From NCBI RefSeq assembly GCF_019972295.1, contig NZ_BLJA01000001.1:3069574-3133573 (forward strand): 64,000 bases of DNA, given 5' to 3'. Shown piece after piece: positions 36,931 to 48,650 of this stretch. Position 1 is the first letter of the stretch. The number at the start of each line of letters is the position of its first letter. Source of the stretch: Geobacter sp. AOG2. GTDB lineage: Bacteria; Desulfobacterota; Desulfuromonadia; Geobacterales; Pseudopelobacteraceae. The position numbers and the translations under genes are program-made. The notes under the pieces are model-generated. The model saw nothing but the letters and a program-made list of their open reading frames with translations, was not told the DNA's origin and did not search any database.

Positions 36931-38370
36931 ATGAAAATAAGAACTTATTCACGTGCGCTGCTGTGTACGGTTATCTGCGCTCTGTTTCTTGGCGGGCTGG
37001 CGGCATGCAGCAGCAAGAACGAATCCCCCCTGTTTTTTGAATCGAAACGCAAGGGAGGAGAGGCGGAAGCGCCGGTCAAGGACGTCCCATCCGATCTCCT
37101 CTCCACCCAGAAGGCCTTCAGCACGGTGGCCAAGAAGGTCACCCCCTGTGTCGTCAACATCTCCACCGTCAGCAAGAAGAAGATGGTGCAGCCATTCTTT
37201 GAAACGTCGCCCTTTTTCGATGATTTTTTCGGTGGCGGCCAACCGCAATACCGCCGCGACAAGAGCCTGGGGTCGGGGTTCATCATCAGCAAGGACGGCT
37301 ATATCGTGACCAATGATCATGTGGTGCGCGACGCCGAGACGGTTCAGGTTAAGCTCTCCAACGACAAGGTCTATGACGCGAAGGTCGTAGGCGGCGACCA
37401 GAAGTCCGACATCGCCGTGATCAAGATCAATGCTTCCGACCTGCCGACCGCGGTTCTGGGCGATTCGGATAAGCTGGAAGTCGGCCAGTGGGCTATTGCC
37501 ATCGGCAACCCCTTCGGCCTGGACCGGACCGTGACGGTGGGTGTCATCTCGGCCACAGGCCGTTCCAACATGGGTATCGAAACCTATGAGAACTTCATCC
37601 AGACCGACGCCTCCATCAATCCGGGCAACTCGGGCGGTCCGCTCTTGAACATCTACGGCGAGGTCATCGGCATCAACACCGCCATTGTGGCCGCCGGACA
37701 GGGCATCGGTTTTGCCATCCCCGCGAATATGGCCAAGCCGGTCTTTACCCAACTCATCCAGAAGGGGAGTGTCAGCCGCGGCTGGATGGGCGTAACCATC
37801 CAACCGGTTACTGAAGAACTGGCCAAGTCCTTCGGGCTGAAAGAGGCAAGGGGCGCCCTGATCAATGATATCATGAAGGGGAGCCCGGCCGAAAAGGCCG
37901 GCGTCCGCCAGGGGGACGTTATCATCGCCTTTAACGGCACCGACGTGAAGGACCCGTCGCAGCTTCAGCGTCTGGTGGCCGAGACCGGGATCGGCAAGCC
38001 GGTCAAGGTCACCGTCTTCCGGGATGGCAAGGCATTGGAGTTGAGCATGACGCTCACCAGTTCCGATATGGCATCCAAACAGCGTAAGGGAGCAGGCGGC
38101 GAGTCTCAGGGACGAGCCGACCAGATCGGTTTGGTGGTGGAGGACTCCGAAGAGGGGGACGGCGCGGTTGTCGCTGACGTGTCCCGAGGCGGCGCGGCCG
38201 CCGAGGCAGGCATCCGGCGCGGCGACGTGATCGTTTCCGTCAACCGCATGAGGGTTGCCGGCAGCGCCGATTACCAGCGCGCCATCCGGCAGGTGCGTCC
38301 GGGCAGCGCTCTGACCATCCTGGTGCGGCGCGGCGACGCAAACATCTACTTTGCCTTGCGGCCCCGATAG
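36931..38370 (+). CDS. HtrA/DegQ-family serine protease (lipoprotein)
   Basis: 479 residues from ATG 36931; an in-frame GTG at 36913 is possible. The signal sequence ends in lipobox GLAAC (Cys26), so it is probably membrane-anchored in the periplasm, unlike E. coli DegP/DegQ. The trypsin-like triad is His in NDHVV (about 129), Asp in SDIAVI (about 160) and Ser in GNSGGP (about 234). Two PDZ domains follow (about 275-365 and 385-475). It degrades or refolds damaged envelope proteins. Confidence 0.94.
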   Translation: MKIRTYSRALLCTVICALFLGGLAACSSKNESPLFFESKRKGGEAEAPVKDVPSDLLSTQKAFSTVAKKVTPCVVNISTVSKKKMVQPFFETSPFFDDFFGGGQPQYRRDKSLGSGFIISKDGYIVTNDHVVRDAETVQVKLSNDKVYDAKVVGGDQKSDIAVIKINASDLPTAVLGDSDKLEVGQWAIAIGNPFGLDRTVTVGVISATGRSNMGIETYENFIQTDASINPGNSGGPLLNIYGEVIGINTAIVAAGQGIGFAIPANMAKPVFTQLIQKGSVSRGWMGVTIQPVTEELAKSFGLKEARGALINDIMKGSPAEKAGVRQGDVIIAFNGTDVKDPSQLQRLVAETGIGKPVKVTVFRDGKALELSMTLTSSDMASKQRKGAGGESQGRADQIGLVVEDSEEGDGAVVADVSRGGAAAEAGIRRGDVIVSVNRMRVAGSADYQRAIRQVRPGSALTILVRRGDANIYFALRPR

Positions 38371-38473
38371 GATTGCTGATATCGTCTGGATGTGCACGCC
38401 TTGTTTCTGGAGTTTTGTTCAAATTTATGCAAGTATGTGCATATAAATTTCGACAGACGGGGAAAGAGCGCTC

Positions 38474-38737
38474 ATGAACATGATTGATAATCCCGATCAG
38501 GCAAAGCGGCTGGCGCGGGCCATTATCTCCGATGTGGCCATGTACAACACCGAAAAGGTGGAGAGCGGCATCAAGAACGACAATATCTTCGATGTTCTCC
38601 ATGAGGAGTTGGAAGAGGGCCGCCAGCATTTCTTTTCCCGGGTGGCTCCCGAACTCAAACCTGAAACTATCTATGACATCGCGGTGGTGGATGTGCTCAT
38701 CAAGCGTGCCGGCAAGATCGAGTCGAATATCTGGTAG
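38474..38737 (+). CDS. Small conserved-looking protein of unknown function
   Basis: 87 residues, acidic, mainly helical by composition, no Cys cluster or signal peptide. The pattern LARAIISDVAMYN, HEELEEGRQHFFSRVAPEL and IYDIAVVDVLIKRAGKI recalls small proteins I have seen annotated as hypothetical in Geobacter relatives, but I cannot name the family. It has its own leader after the protease gene and ends with a terminator, so it is a discrete unit. Start ATG 38474 is followed by a second ATG two codons later. Confidence 0.75.
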   Translation: MNMIDNPDQAKRLARAIISDVAMYNTEKVESGIKNDNIFDVLHEELEEGRQHFFSRVAPELKPETIYDIAVVDVLIKRAGKIESNIW

Positions 38738-38763
38738 ATTTTCCGCCCGGCAGCGGTTTTTCC

Positions 38764-38803
38764 AGAGGCGCGCCCCTGAACGGGGATGCGCCTCTGCTTT
38801 TTT
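38764..38803 (+). terminator. Terminator after the small protein gene
   Basis: AGAGGCGC pairs with GCGCCTCT, with an inner CCCC/GGGG helix, followed by GC and a run of six T. Confidence 0.85.
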
Positions 38804-38827
38804 GATACATACGGAGTTTGAACGCCC

Positions 38828-39784
38828 ATGAACCAGACGATTCTCAGTTTTTCGCCGGACACCGAGCCCATGCGGCTCGATCTGTTCATCTGCCGTGAGA
38901 TGGCGGGGGAAACCCGCGCCACGGTCCAGCGCCTGATCGAAGCGGGCAATGTGCTGGTCGACGGCAAGACGGCCCGCCCGTCTCTGAAGCTCAAGGGGGG
39001 CGAATGCATCCAGGTGGAGATACCGCCGCCCCAGGCCGCCGAGCCGCAGCCCGAAGCGATTCCGCTGGAGGTGCTGTATGAGGACGGCGACCTGATCGTC
39101 ATCAATAAACAGGCCGGCATGGTGGTGCATCCGGGGGCGGGCAACAGCACCGGGACCCTGGTGAATGCTCTCCTGGCCCACTGTAGCGACTTGTCGGGCA
39201 TTGGCGGCGAACTGCGTCCCGGCATCGTCCATCGCCTGGACAAAGATACCTCGGGCGTGCTGGTGGCGGCCAAGAACGACCGCGCTCACCAATCGCTTTC
39301 CAGCCAGTTCAGCGTACATTCCGTCAAGCGCATCTACCAGGCCCTGGTCTACGGGAGCCCCAAGGAGGATACGGGCAAGATAGAGGGGATCATCGGCCGT
39401 CATCCCACCGAGCGGGTGCGCCTGTCGGGCAAGGCCAAAAGCGGCAAGCACGCAGTAACCCGCTGGCGGGTGAAGGAGCGTTACGGTCGCATGTCCCTGG
39501 TGGAACTGCGCCTGGAGACCGGACGCACTCACCAGATCAGGGTACACCTCTCCGAGGCCGGCTTTCCGCTCCTGGGAGACCCGCTCTACCCCGACGGCGG
39601 CCGGTTCAACAACCTCACCGATCCGCAACTCCGAAAGCTGATTACGACCCTGGGACGCCAGGCACTGCATGCCCGCACCCTGGGCTTCATCCACCCCGCC
39701 ACGGGCGAATTCATGGAGTTCACCACCGAGCCGCCGGAGGACATGGCGGCCGTCATAGAGTACCTGCGAAAGAGCGTCATCTGA
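38828..39784 (+). CDS. rluD: 23S rRNA pseudouridine synthase, RluD family
   Basis: 318 residues. An S4 RNA-binding domain comes first (MRLDLFICREMAGETRATVQ, LVDGKTARPSLKLKGGE). The catalytic domain has HPGAGNSTGTLVNALLAH and HRLDKDTSGVLVAAK with the catalytic Asp. The C-terminal part is GRTHQIRVHLSEAGFPLLGDPLY. RluD modifies helix 69 of 23S rRNA. The related RluA/RluC cannot be fully excluded, but S4 plus this length favours RluD. Confidence 0.93.
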   Translation: MNQTILSFSPDTEPMRLDLFICREMAGETRATVQRLIEAGNVLVDGKTARPSLKLKGGECIQVEIPPPQAAEPQPEAIPLEVLYEDGDLIVINKQAGMVVHPGAGNSTGTLVNALLAHCSDLSGIGGELRPGIVHRLDKDTSGVLVAAKNDRAHQSLSSQFSVHSVKRIYQALVYGSPKEDTGKIEGIIGRHPTERVRLSGKAKSGKHAVTRWRVKERYGRMSLVELRLETGRTHQIRVHLSEAGFPLLGDPLYPDGGRFNNLTDPQLRKLITTLGRQALHARTLGFIHPATGEFMEFTTEPPEDMAAVIEYLRKSVI

Positions 39785-39892
39785 TGAAGAGGCGTGTGGC
39801 CCTCCGGGCGCACGCGTTTTGCTGCTCATCAGCATTATCAGACCTCCCATCCGGAGGATTCCCCGCCATACAGAATGTCGACAACCATTCAC

Positions 39893-39943
39893 GGCTGAAA
39901 AGATGCCATTCAGGCATCTCATTCAGCCATTCGGCTTTTTTTT
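39893..39943 (+). terminator. Nested stem-loop terminator after rluD
   Basis: GGCTGAA...TTCAGCC encloses AGATGCC-ATTCA-GGCATCT. The alternative short hairpin AGCC-ATTC-GGCT uses the same strand and is followed by eight T. The two foldings exclude each other. Confidence 0.7.
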
Positions 39944-40013
39944 ATTATGAGGATGCCCTGATTGGATTAGCTTGGTACGGGGTAGAAACAGGCATAAATA
40001 TCAGGAGGATTTC

Positions 40014-41606
40014 ATGTCGGTAGCAAAAAAGCTCTTTTCTTTGATGGTGATCAGCCTGGCGGTATTGATTTTTGTCGCGGCACTTTCCTGGTCAACGGCC
40101 GGATACATCGTGGGGAGCTATGACGAGATGTTTCGCAGCGATTATCGCCAGGCCCAACTCTCCATGGAATCGCTGGACCGCATGGGGATGGCCATGCGGG
40201 CTTACAAGAACTATCTGATTCGCGGGAACGTGAAACATGTGGAGGAATTCCGGAAGGAAACCGCAGCTATTGAGGACAATCTCAAGGAATTCATGACGCT
40301 TGCGGATGAAGGCGATCGCAAGGCTGCGGAACAGGCGCTCCAGATCCTCGCCAGTTATCGCGGCAGTATGGACAGGTTGGTCAGCCTCCGTGAGGCAAAC
40401 GCAAACGCCACCGAGGTTGACACGCAACTGGGGCATGGCTTCGACATGCAGGTGCGAAAGGCGTTGGTGGTTTTGGCGGAAACCAATAAAAAGGCCATGG
40501 AGAAGACGCGCATGGATGTCCGGACGCGAGCGCAGCACCGGCTCTATATACAGATGTCATGTGCATTCGGTGCGGCCGTTGTCCTCCTGGTATTCAGCGC
40601 GTTGCTGGGCCGGGGGATCCGCAGGAGCATTGCCGACTTTTCGGATGTCATAGACCGGGTTGCCGATAACGATCTTACGGTGCAGGTGGCTGTGGGCGGT
40701 CGTGACGAATTCGCCATGATGGGGATACGGTTGAATGCCATGCTCGACAGCCTGCGAAGGATCATCCGGTCCATGAATGAGAGCGCCTTGCAGGTCTCCG
40801 CCGCCTCGTCCCAACTTTCTGCAAGCTCCGTGCGGATCGCCACGGGCGCCGAAGAGGTCGCGGCACAGGCAAACACCGTGGCGACCGCCAGCGAAGAGAT
40901 GACTGCCACCAGCGAAGAGATTGCCCGGAACTGCGGGCGTGTGGCGGGTGGCGCCCGCCAGGCGAGCGATTCTGCGCGGGATGGCGCCGAAGTAGTCGAA
41001 TCAACCATTATCGGCATGACCCGCATCAGCGAAAGGGTATCGGAATCGGCTCGTACCGTGGAGGCCCTGGGGCGGCGTTCCGACCAGATTGGCGAAATTG
41101 TCAGCACCATCGAGGATATCGCCGATCAGACCAACCTGCTGGCGCTGAATGCCGCCATCGAGGCCGCTCGCGCCGGCGAGCAGGGACGCGGTTTTGCAGT
41201 TGTGGCCGACGAGGTGCGGGCACTTGCCGAACGCACCACCAAGGCTACCCGTGAGATTGGCGAGATGATCAAGGCCATTCAGACGGAGACCCGCGGTGCC
41301 GTAGCCACAATGGAAGAGGGTGTGCGTGAGGTCGAGCGGGGAAGTGAGGGGGCGGCGAGTTCCGGTCAGGCCCTAGAGAATATCCTCGGCAAGATCAACG
41401 AGGTTGCCATGGAAGTCAACCAGATCGCCACGGCGGCCGAACAGCAGACTGCCACAACCCATGAGATCACCAGCAATATCCAGCAGATGAGTCAGGTGGT
41501 GGACGACACCGCCCACGGAGCCCAGGACTCGGCTCGGGCCGCCTCCGACCTCGCCCGTTTGGCCGCTAACCTACAGGAAGAGGTGCGGAGGTTTCGTCTC
41601 GCATAA
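40014..41606 (+). CDS. Methyl-accepting chemotaxis protein (4-helix-bundle sensor)
   Basis: 530 residues from ATG 40014, preceded by AGGAGG. TM1 (about 9-32), a helical periplasmic domain of about 150 residues (4HB_MCP type), TM2 (about 185-205), HAMP, then the coiled-coil signalling domain with [20 protein letters not shown] and [23 protein letters not shown]. No C-terminal pentapeptide tether is seen. The ligand is unknown. It is bounded by terminators on both sides. Confidence 0.94.
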   Translation: MSVAKKLFSLMVISLAVLIFVAALSWSTAGYIVGSYDEMFRSDYRQAQLSMESLDRMGMAMRAYKNYLIRGNVKHVEEFRKETAAIEDNLKEFMTLADEGDRKAAEQALQILASYRGSMDRLVSLREANANATEVDTQLGHGFDMQVRKALVVLAETNKKAMEKTRMDVRTRAQHRLYIQMSCAFGAAVVLLVFSALLGRGIRRSIADFSDVIDRVADNDLTVQVAVGGRDEFAMMGIRLNAMLDSLRRIIRSMNESALQVSAASSQLSASSVRIATGAEEVAAQANTVATASEEMTATSEEIARNCGRVAGGARQASDSARDGAEVVESTIIGMTRISERVSESARTVEALGRRSDQIGEIVSTIEDIADQTNLLALNAAIEAARAGEQGRGFAVVADEVRALAERTTKATREIGEMIKAIQTETRGAVATMEEGVREVERGSEGAASSGQALENILGKINEVAMEVNQIATAAEQQTATTHEITSNIQQMSQVVDDTAHGAQDSARAASDLARLAANLQEEVRRFRLA

Positions 41607-41632
41607 ACGTGCGTAGCAAAATGAGGTTATCA

Positions 41633-41661
41633 AAAAAGGCCCGCCAAAAGCGGGCCTTTTT
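41633..41661. terminator. Bidirectional terminator between MCP and ferritin-like gene
   Basis: AAAAAGGCCCGC pairs with GCGGGCCTTTTT around a 5-nt loop, with T-runs on both strands. Confidence 0.9.
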
Positions 41662-41677
41662 GTCAAGTCCTTTACGC

Positions 41678-42133
41678 TTATCCGTTCAACTCCTCCAGCT
41701 TTTCAGCGATCACCCGCAGGTGCTCGACCTCCTCGTTTCTGAGGGTTTCCAGCATTGCCTTGCCGTCCGGGTCGGAGGTCTTGGCGATCAGTTCATCATA
41801 ATAGACCATGCCGCGTTCCTCGATCTTCCGGGCGATCTTCAAGGCCGCGATATCGTCGGTGTCGAAGCCGACCTGCTGCTCATCGCTGCCTGCCGGTTCC
41901 AGCTCGAAGCTTGAGCCGCCGTAAAACACCCAGCGGCCGCTTTCGTGCAGCGAGTTGTACAGTTCGGTCAGTTTCATGTAGTGGCCCTCTTCGGTCTTGG
42001 CCAGCCACTTGAAAATCCTCTTTCCAGCCGGGTTGAAGGTTTTGTGTTCTGCCTTGACGTACAGGTCGAAGGTCTCTTTTTCAAGCTCGATGGCGCGCAT
42101 GATGGCGTCGAGCATCTCCTTGCTTTGGGTCAT
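41678..42133 (-). CDS. Rubrerythrin-like ferritin-family diiron protein
   Basis: 151 residues, no rubredoxin domain. The four-helix diiron ligands are visible in IELEKETFDLY, TEEGHYMKLTELY, IEERGMVYYDEL and NEEVEHLRVI. An insert between helices 2 and 3 is slightly longer than usual (about 60 residues). These proteins consume peroxide or handle iron in anaerobes. GGAG precedes the ATG. The HAD and MidA genes lie upstream on the same strand, separated by a foldback element. Confidence 0.9.
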   Translation of the reverse strand: MTQSKEMLDAIMRAIELEKETFDLYVKAEHKTFNPAGKRIFKWLAKTEEGHYMKLTELYNSLHESGRWVFYGGSSFELEPAGSDEQQVGFDTDDIAALKIARKIEERGMVYYDELIAKTSDPDGKAMLETLRNEEVEHLRVIAEKLEELNG

Positions 42134-42151
42134 GGGTCACTCTCCTTTTAC

Positions 42152-42272
42152 AGGTTGTTGAAAAACAGCCATCTCGCCGCCATCCTCGAAAGCCCTTTCG
42201 TGCGGCGTAGCGCTGCTACGCCTCCTCAGGGCCTTCTGCGGGTGCGACGATCTGACTATTTTTGAACAACCT
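42152..42272 (-). repeat. Foldback element family 1, copy B
   Basis: 121 bp, reversed relative to copy A: starts AGGTTGTTGAAAAACAG and ends CTATTTTTGAACAACCT. The core is GGCGTAGC-GCT-GCTACGCC with outer arms AAAGCCCT / AGGGCCTT. It lies between the HAD and ferritin-like genes. Confidence 0.92.
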
Positions 42273-42284
42273 GGGGTTTTAGCG

Positions 42285-42307
42285 GGTTGTTGAAAAACAG
42301 CCATCAG
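42285..42307 (-). repeat. Truncated end of a second family 1 element
   Basis: GGGTTGTTGAAAAACAGCCA repeats the left end of copy B, then diverges. It is 13 bp beyond copy B and 27 bp past the HAD stop, so it looks like a partial duplicate or remnant. Confidence 0.75.
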
Positions 42308-42333
42308 GCCTTCGTCCTTGCAAACCCCTTGTA

Positions 42334-42972
42334 TCAGTTCAGCAACTCCTCCAGCCGCAGGAGTTGTTCGACGCTCTGGCTGAGATAGACCGGGCACCCC
42401 CGCTGTTCGGGCAGCCGCAGATCCACGTCGTACCGGTCCCCGACGAAAAGCGCCTCGGCCGGAGTCAGGCCGAGCCGGGTCAGCACCTGCTCCAGCATGC
42501 TCTCGTCCGGTTTGGCAAGCCACTGGTCGTCGATGGCGAAGATGTGTCTGAAAAAAACGTCCAGACCCAGGTAGCCGATAATGCGGGTCGTCAGGGCGCG
42601 GTTGTTGTTGGTGAAGAGGGAGAGCTCGAAGCGTTGCGACAGCCGCTCCAGCAGGATGATAACCCGCTCATCCCGTACCAGGTACGACTCGGGACGTAAC
42701 CGGGACTCAAAGACGGCATGCAGTTCCCGGATGTTTCCACCCAACTCCGTGCAGACCGTCGAGAGGGTGGGGGTGATGCCATGCGTCTCGCAGAGCCGCG
42801 ACCGGGTGGCGGCCATCAGCGAGCACGCCTCGTCGCCGCTCACTCCTTTGAGGGAGGCGATATAACCGGTGGCGACCTCCTGGATCGTTGCCGCAAACGG
42901 GTCCGACACGTACAGGGTGCCGTCCAGGTCGAAGACGATGCCGCGGATGGCGGAAAGAGCTGGTTCCGGCAT
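42334..42972 (-). CDS. HAD-superfamily hydrolase
   Basis: 212 residues. Motif I VFDLDGTLY, motif II FTNNN, Lys in WLAKPDESML, and motif IV GDRYDVDLR match the phosphoglycolate phosphatase-like HAD group, although GDRYDVD replaces the usual GDSxxD. It probably dephosphorylates a small metabolite. Its start is immediately after the MidA stop (TGAATG), with AGGAGG inside the MidA end, so the two are co-translated. Confidence 0.9.
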   Translation of the reverse strand: MPEPALSAIRGIVFDLDGTLYVSDPFAATIQEVATGYIASLKGVSGDEACSLMAATRSRLCETHGITPTLSTVCTELGGNIRELHAVFESRLRPESYLVRDERVIILLERLSQRFELSLFTNNNRALTTRIIGYLGLDVFFRHIFAIDDQWLAKPDESMLEQVLTRLGLTPAEALFVGDRYDVDLRLPEQRGCPVYLSQSVEQLLRLEELLN

Positions 42973-44118
42973 TCAGCCTCCTATGCGGCGTTGACAGAGC
43001 AGGCGGGGGCTCTCGATCTCTTTTGACTGGATCAGGACCCGGAAGGTATCACCCATGCCGCCTTCGGGCATGATCAGTTTCTTCAAGGCCAGCCGCAGCT
43101 TGAGTTTCTGCTCTTCGGACGCCGCCGAGCGCTCGAATTCCTCGATCTCCTCCACAATGCCGGCCGAAAGGAGAAAGCGGTACTGTTCCCCGAACCAGAC
43201 CGGCGGCATCCCCAGCCCCTCTCCACAGCGCATCAGGCTGGTGAAGTCCACATGGGAGGTGATGTCCTGTTTGCCCAGGCGGATGTAAGGATCATCCTCA
43301 ACCTGGTGGCGGTAATAACACAGAAGCGTTCCCTGCTTGCGATGCGGGGCATAGAGCTCCTCAGCCGGGTAGCCGTAGTCGACGGTCAGGACGAAGCCGC
43401 GTTGCAGCGACCGGGCGGCCGCAGCCAGCCACTCCGGCGCGGCCAGATTGACCTCGGCCTGCTGGCCGGGGAGGAGCGTTGCGCCGATCCGCTCCAGGTG
43501 AGCGGCGATGGCCGGCGTGGACAGCTCGCCCGCCTCTTCGGCGAACCCGCCGTCCCCGAGCGTGACATAGATCTCCCGCAGCCCCTCGGTTGTCATCATG
43601 ACCCGATGCACCGGCAGGGCATCGATCAGTTCGTTGGAATAAAGGCAACCGCTGAAGCTGAAGTCGTCCGTTCCCATCGCCTCGGGCGGGAGCCAGCGGA
43701 GGCGTTCCCTGTGGCTGGCCAGAAGCTCCGCCTGGGCGGCTTGCAGTGAGGGTTCCCGCTCCACCAGCACCAGGTCCAGGCCGGTGTACATCCCCGGTTC
43801 CCGTCCAGCCAGATAGTCCATGATGTCGCACGCCAGGCGGCCGTTGCCGGCGCCGCACTCCACCAGGGTGAACGAGGTGGGTGAACCCAGGCAGCGCCAC
43901 ATCTGGGCGATCTCCCGCGCAATAACCCGGCCGAAGGCGGCATGCACCGAGATGCTGGTGTAGAAATCCCCCTCCGCGCCGACCTTGCGGCCCGGCGAGG
44001 TATAATAGCCCAGCCCCGGTTCGTACAGGCAGGCCTCCATGAAGGCGGCAAAGGTGATCCTGCCCGCCGCGGCAATACGTTTGATCAGGATGTCGTGAAG
44101 CTGGGTGTCGTCTGTCAT
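42973..44118 (-). CDS. MidA/NDUFAF7-like SAM-dependent methyltransferase
   Basis: 381 residues from ATG 44118 (GGAG close upstream); an in-frame ATG 16 codons earlier lacks a ribosome site. It has FMEACLYEPGLGYYTSPG near the N-terminus, GAEGDFYTSISVHAAFG, the SAM site LVECGAGNGRLACDIMDYL and CLYSNELIDALPVHRV, all typical of the family. In eukaryotes it methylates an Arg of complex I subunit NDUFS2; bacterial targets are unproven. Confidence 0.93.
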   Translation of the reverse strand: MTDDTQLHDILIKRIAAAGRITFAAFMEACLYEPGLGYYTSPGRKVGAEGDFYTSISVHAAFGRVIAREIAQMWRCLGSPTSFTLVECGAGNGRLACDIMDYLAGREPGMYTGLDLVLVEREPSLQAAQAELLASHRERLRWLPPEAMGTDDFSFSGCLYSNELIDALPVHRVMMTTEGLREIYVTLGDGGFAEEAGELSTPAIAAHLERIGATLLPGQQAEVNLAAPEWLAAAARSLQRGFVLTVDYGYPAEELYAPHRKQGTLLCYYRHQVEDDPYIRLGKQDITSHVDFTSLMRCGEGLGMPPVWFGEQYRFLLSAGIVEEIEEFERSAASEEQKLKLRLALKKLIMPEGGMGDTFRVLIQSKEIESPRLLCQRRIGG

Positions 44119-44212
44119 CGGCTCCGCCCGTGTCTCTGGATAAATAGGTATCTGGTTATAATTCACGCAACCGGCAAAGTCAAACAGGCCGTTGGCCGGT
44201 CTGTTCCGTCTT

Positions 44213-45214
44213 CTACTCCTTGCTGCGGTAATACTGGCGCATCTCGCGCACCTGGCGTTTCACCTCACGCCGCAACTCGGGCGGGCCGAGCACCTCTGCG
44301 TGCATGCCGTATGAAAGTATCCAGGAGACCAGTTCCATCTCGCCTGCAGCCTCGAATTCGACCGTCACCCGGCCATCCTTGTCGGTCCTGATCTTCTGCC
44401 CCGGCATCCAGATGCGCTCCTTCACGGCATGGGCGACATCCGGCGAGAAGCGGACCCGTACCTTCATGGGCGTGTCGCTGACCAGGCCGAAGGCACTTCT
44501 GAAATGGGCTTCCGGCTGATATCCCTCGGGGATTTCGAACCGCTGCCGGGTCACCTCGATCCCGCGGACCCGCTCCAGGGCGAACAGGCGCATGGCCTTG
44601 CGGTTGTGGGCATAGCCCAGCAGGTAGATGCCCCCCTTGTGGAAGATCAGGGTATAGGGATCGATTTCGTATTCCTCGCGCTCGTCCCTGCCTTTTTTGG
44701 CATAGCTCAGGCGGACGCGGTACTGGTGCAGCAGAGCGCGTTGCAGTCCCTCGATATAGCCGGCCGCGGCGGAGTAGTCCCGGGCGCCGTGCAGGATCGG
44801 CAGGGATACCCGCGCGATCCGTTCCAGGTGGGCCGCGTAGCGGTCCGGCAGGACCGAGGTGACGGCGCGGAACAATTCCTCGATTTCGGCCTGGAAGGGG
44901 GTGCCTGCCAGGTATACGCCCAAGGAGCGCAGCAGATAGAGCGACATTAACTGGGGAAGGGTAAAGGTGATGGGCGGGATGTTGCGGGACTTGGTCAGGA
45001 AGCTGTAGACCTTTTTCCCCTCCTGCCACTCGGAGGTGAGTGTGTAGCCGGCCTCCTCCACGGCGTTCAAGTCGCGGTGGATGGTCCGCCGGTCGACGCC
45101 GCACTCCTCGGCCAGGTCGTCCAGCGTCATGCCTCTCCGGGCTTCGAACAACCGGATAATGCTGTGCAACCGCCCCGCCTGGGAATACTTTTTGGCCGGT
45201 TTTCCTTTCTGCAT
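44213..45214 (-). CDS. WYL-domain transcriptional regulator
   Basis: 333 residues. The N-terminal HTH (LHSIIRLFEARRGMTLDDLAEECGVDRRTIHRDL, read in pieces) is a DeoR/HTH_11-like winged helix. The WYL domain contains IDPYTLIFHKGGIYLLGYA, AMRLFALERVRGIEV and a C-terminal WCX-like extension (VSWILSYGMHAEVLGPPELR). WYL regulators bind nucleic acid or nucleotide ligands and often control DNA damage or defence genes. No defence locus is visible here. Confidence 0.92.
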   Translation of the reverse strand: MQKGKPAKKYSQAGRLHSIIRLFEARRGMTLDDLAEECGVDRRTIHRDLNAVEEAGYTLTSEWQEGKKVYSFLTKSRNIPPITFTLPQLMSLYLLRSLGVYLAGTPFQAEIEELFRAVTSVLPDRYAAHLERIARVSLPILHGARDYSAAAGYIEGLQRALLHQYRVRLSYAKKGRDEREEYEIDPYTLIFHKGGIYLLGYAHNRKAMRLFALERVRGIEVTRQRFEIPEGYQPEAHFRSAFGLVSDTPMKVRVRFSPDVAHAVKERIWMPGQKIRTDKDGRVTVEFEAAGEMELVSWILSYGMHAEVLGPPELRREVKRQVREMRQYYRSKE

Positions 45215-45334
45215 GCTTCCCCCTTGCCGAATTTTGAATTATCGTTACAATGTGACCACGGGTGCGAGGAATAAAACGGGGAATATTGTAGACGATTGAG
45301 CCATTTTGACAATACATTTCTGACGTATACTGTC

Positions 45335-45784
45335 GTGGTGCATGATTGGCTCAACCAACCGGGGTATGGGGCTCTCTTCGTCCTCAGCTTTCTGGCCTCG
45401 ACCTTGTTGCCGCTTGGCTCGGAGTGGTTGCTGGTGCTGATGCTTGCCAACGGTTACGATCCGGTGGCGGCCGTGGCGACGGCCACCACCGGCAATTATC
45501 TGGGGGCGGTCACAACCTGGCTTATCGGTATGTACGGCGGCCGCTGGCTGATCGAGAAGGTTCTGCGTGTCTCGCCGGAGCAGGAGGAACGTGCCCGTAG
45601 CCACTACCGCCGGTACGGAGCCTTTTCCCTTCTCTTTTCCTGGTTGCCGGTCGTCGGCGACCCCCTCTGTATGGTGGGAGGAATGATGGGTATCAATTTC
45701 GGGCTTTTTTCGGCCCTTGTGGCGTCGGGCAAACTGTTGCGCTATGCAGTGACCGCCTGGATAACCTTAAAGATATCAAGCTGA
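45335..45784 (+). CDS. YqaA/SNARE-associated-like membrane protein
   Basis: About 149 residues from GTG 45335; a TTG start at 45296 would add 13 residues, and neither has a clear Shine-Dalgarno. TATACT at 45326-45331, 3 nt before the GTG, could even place the transcript start at the codon. Membrane segments alternate with STLLPLGSEWLLVLML, ATTGNYLGAVTTWLIG, and HYRRYGAFSLLFSWLPVVGDPLC, the pattern of E. coli YqaA and the DedA-like superfamily, thought to be lipid scramblases or transporters. Confidence 0.85.
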   Translation: MVHDWLNQPGYGALFVLSFLASTLLPLGSEWLLVLMLANGYDPVAAVATATTGNYLGAVTTWLIGMYGGRWLIEKVLRVSPEQEERARSHYRRYGAFSLLFSWLPVVGDPLCMVGGMMGINFGLFSALVASGKLLRYAVTAWITLKISS

Positions 45785-45810
45785 CGGGAATTAAGGCCGG
45801 AGGGTCGTTT

Positions 45811-46904
45811 ATGGACGAAACGCAAGAGGCAGAGCACTACCCCAGTTTTCAGCAGCGCTATGCCGGGTATGACCGCATCATGGGCAACATATCATGGTTG
45901 TTGATCGCCCTGGTGACGCTCGACATCAAGCTCATGCCCACCGAGCACGCCAGCCTGATCTTTCTGGCCGCCTTTTGCGTTTTGCTGTTCTTCTACAACA
46001 TCAACGCCCGCTACGGTATTCTCTCCCGCAAGTACAGCCCCTTCAAGACCTTTGTGGACCTCATGGTCTTTCTGGCCTTCATTGTGGCGGTATGCTGGTA
46101 TACCGGACGCATCACCAGTCCGTTCATGTCGCTCATCTACCTGATCCTGATGGCCACCTCCCTGACCCAGGGCAAGCGGGTCACCTATTTCATGGCCATT
46201 CTGGCCGTCAGTTCCTACATCTTGCTGGCTTCGGAAGAATTTAAGGGGATCAACGATTTTTTGACCCATACCCTGGAATTGTTTCCGTTCATGCTGATTG
46301 CCCACCTGGGGGCCATGCTGGCCGGCGAGACGGAGAGCGCCCGTCGCGAGGTGGAGCGGCTTTCGTTAACCGACGAAGTGACCGGCATCAACAATATGCG
46401 CAATTTTTTCCTCCTGGCCAACGCCCAGGAAAGAGTCGCCAAACGCTACATACGGCCTTATGCCATCTGCATGATCGACGCCGATAACCTCAAAAAGATC
46501 AACGACCAGCACGGCCATCTGGCGGGGACCGAACTGATCCGCCAAGTGGCGGCCATGATTACCTCAACAGTCCGCAGCTCCGACATCTGCGCCCGCTACG
46601 GCGGTGACGAGTACGTTATCATGTTCAGTGAAACCTCCAAGCAGGACGTGATCGCGGTCGTCGAACGCATCGTCTCCAACATGGCGACGACGCCGTTCGC
46701 TTTCGATGGGGTGACGCTCTCCACCACCCTTTCGGCCGGTCTGGCCGGTTATCCCGAGGATGGCGCCGACGTACGCACGGTCATGGCCAACGCCGATGAG
46801 GCCATGTACATCAGCAAGCGTACCGGCAAGAACCGTCTCACCGTTTTCAACAACGCCATGTATGAAAATTCCTTCGGAAAACACGACGAAGGACAAGCGC
46901 TCCG

Positions 46905-46908
<4 letters not shown>
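45811..46908 (+). CDS. Diguanylate cyclase with membrane-bound N-terminus
   Basis: 365 residues. An N-terminal domain of five to six transmembrane segments (about 25-175) is followed by a GGDEF domain. The active site reads YGGDEY (about 263-268), with DADNLKKINDQHGHLAGTE upstream; no RxxD inhibitory site is evident before it. It makes cyclic di-GMP. GGAGG lies before the ATG. Its last 4 nt overlap the recD start (ATGA). Confidence 0.93.
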
Positions 46909-48650
<1,742 letters not shown>

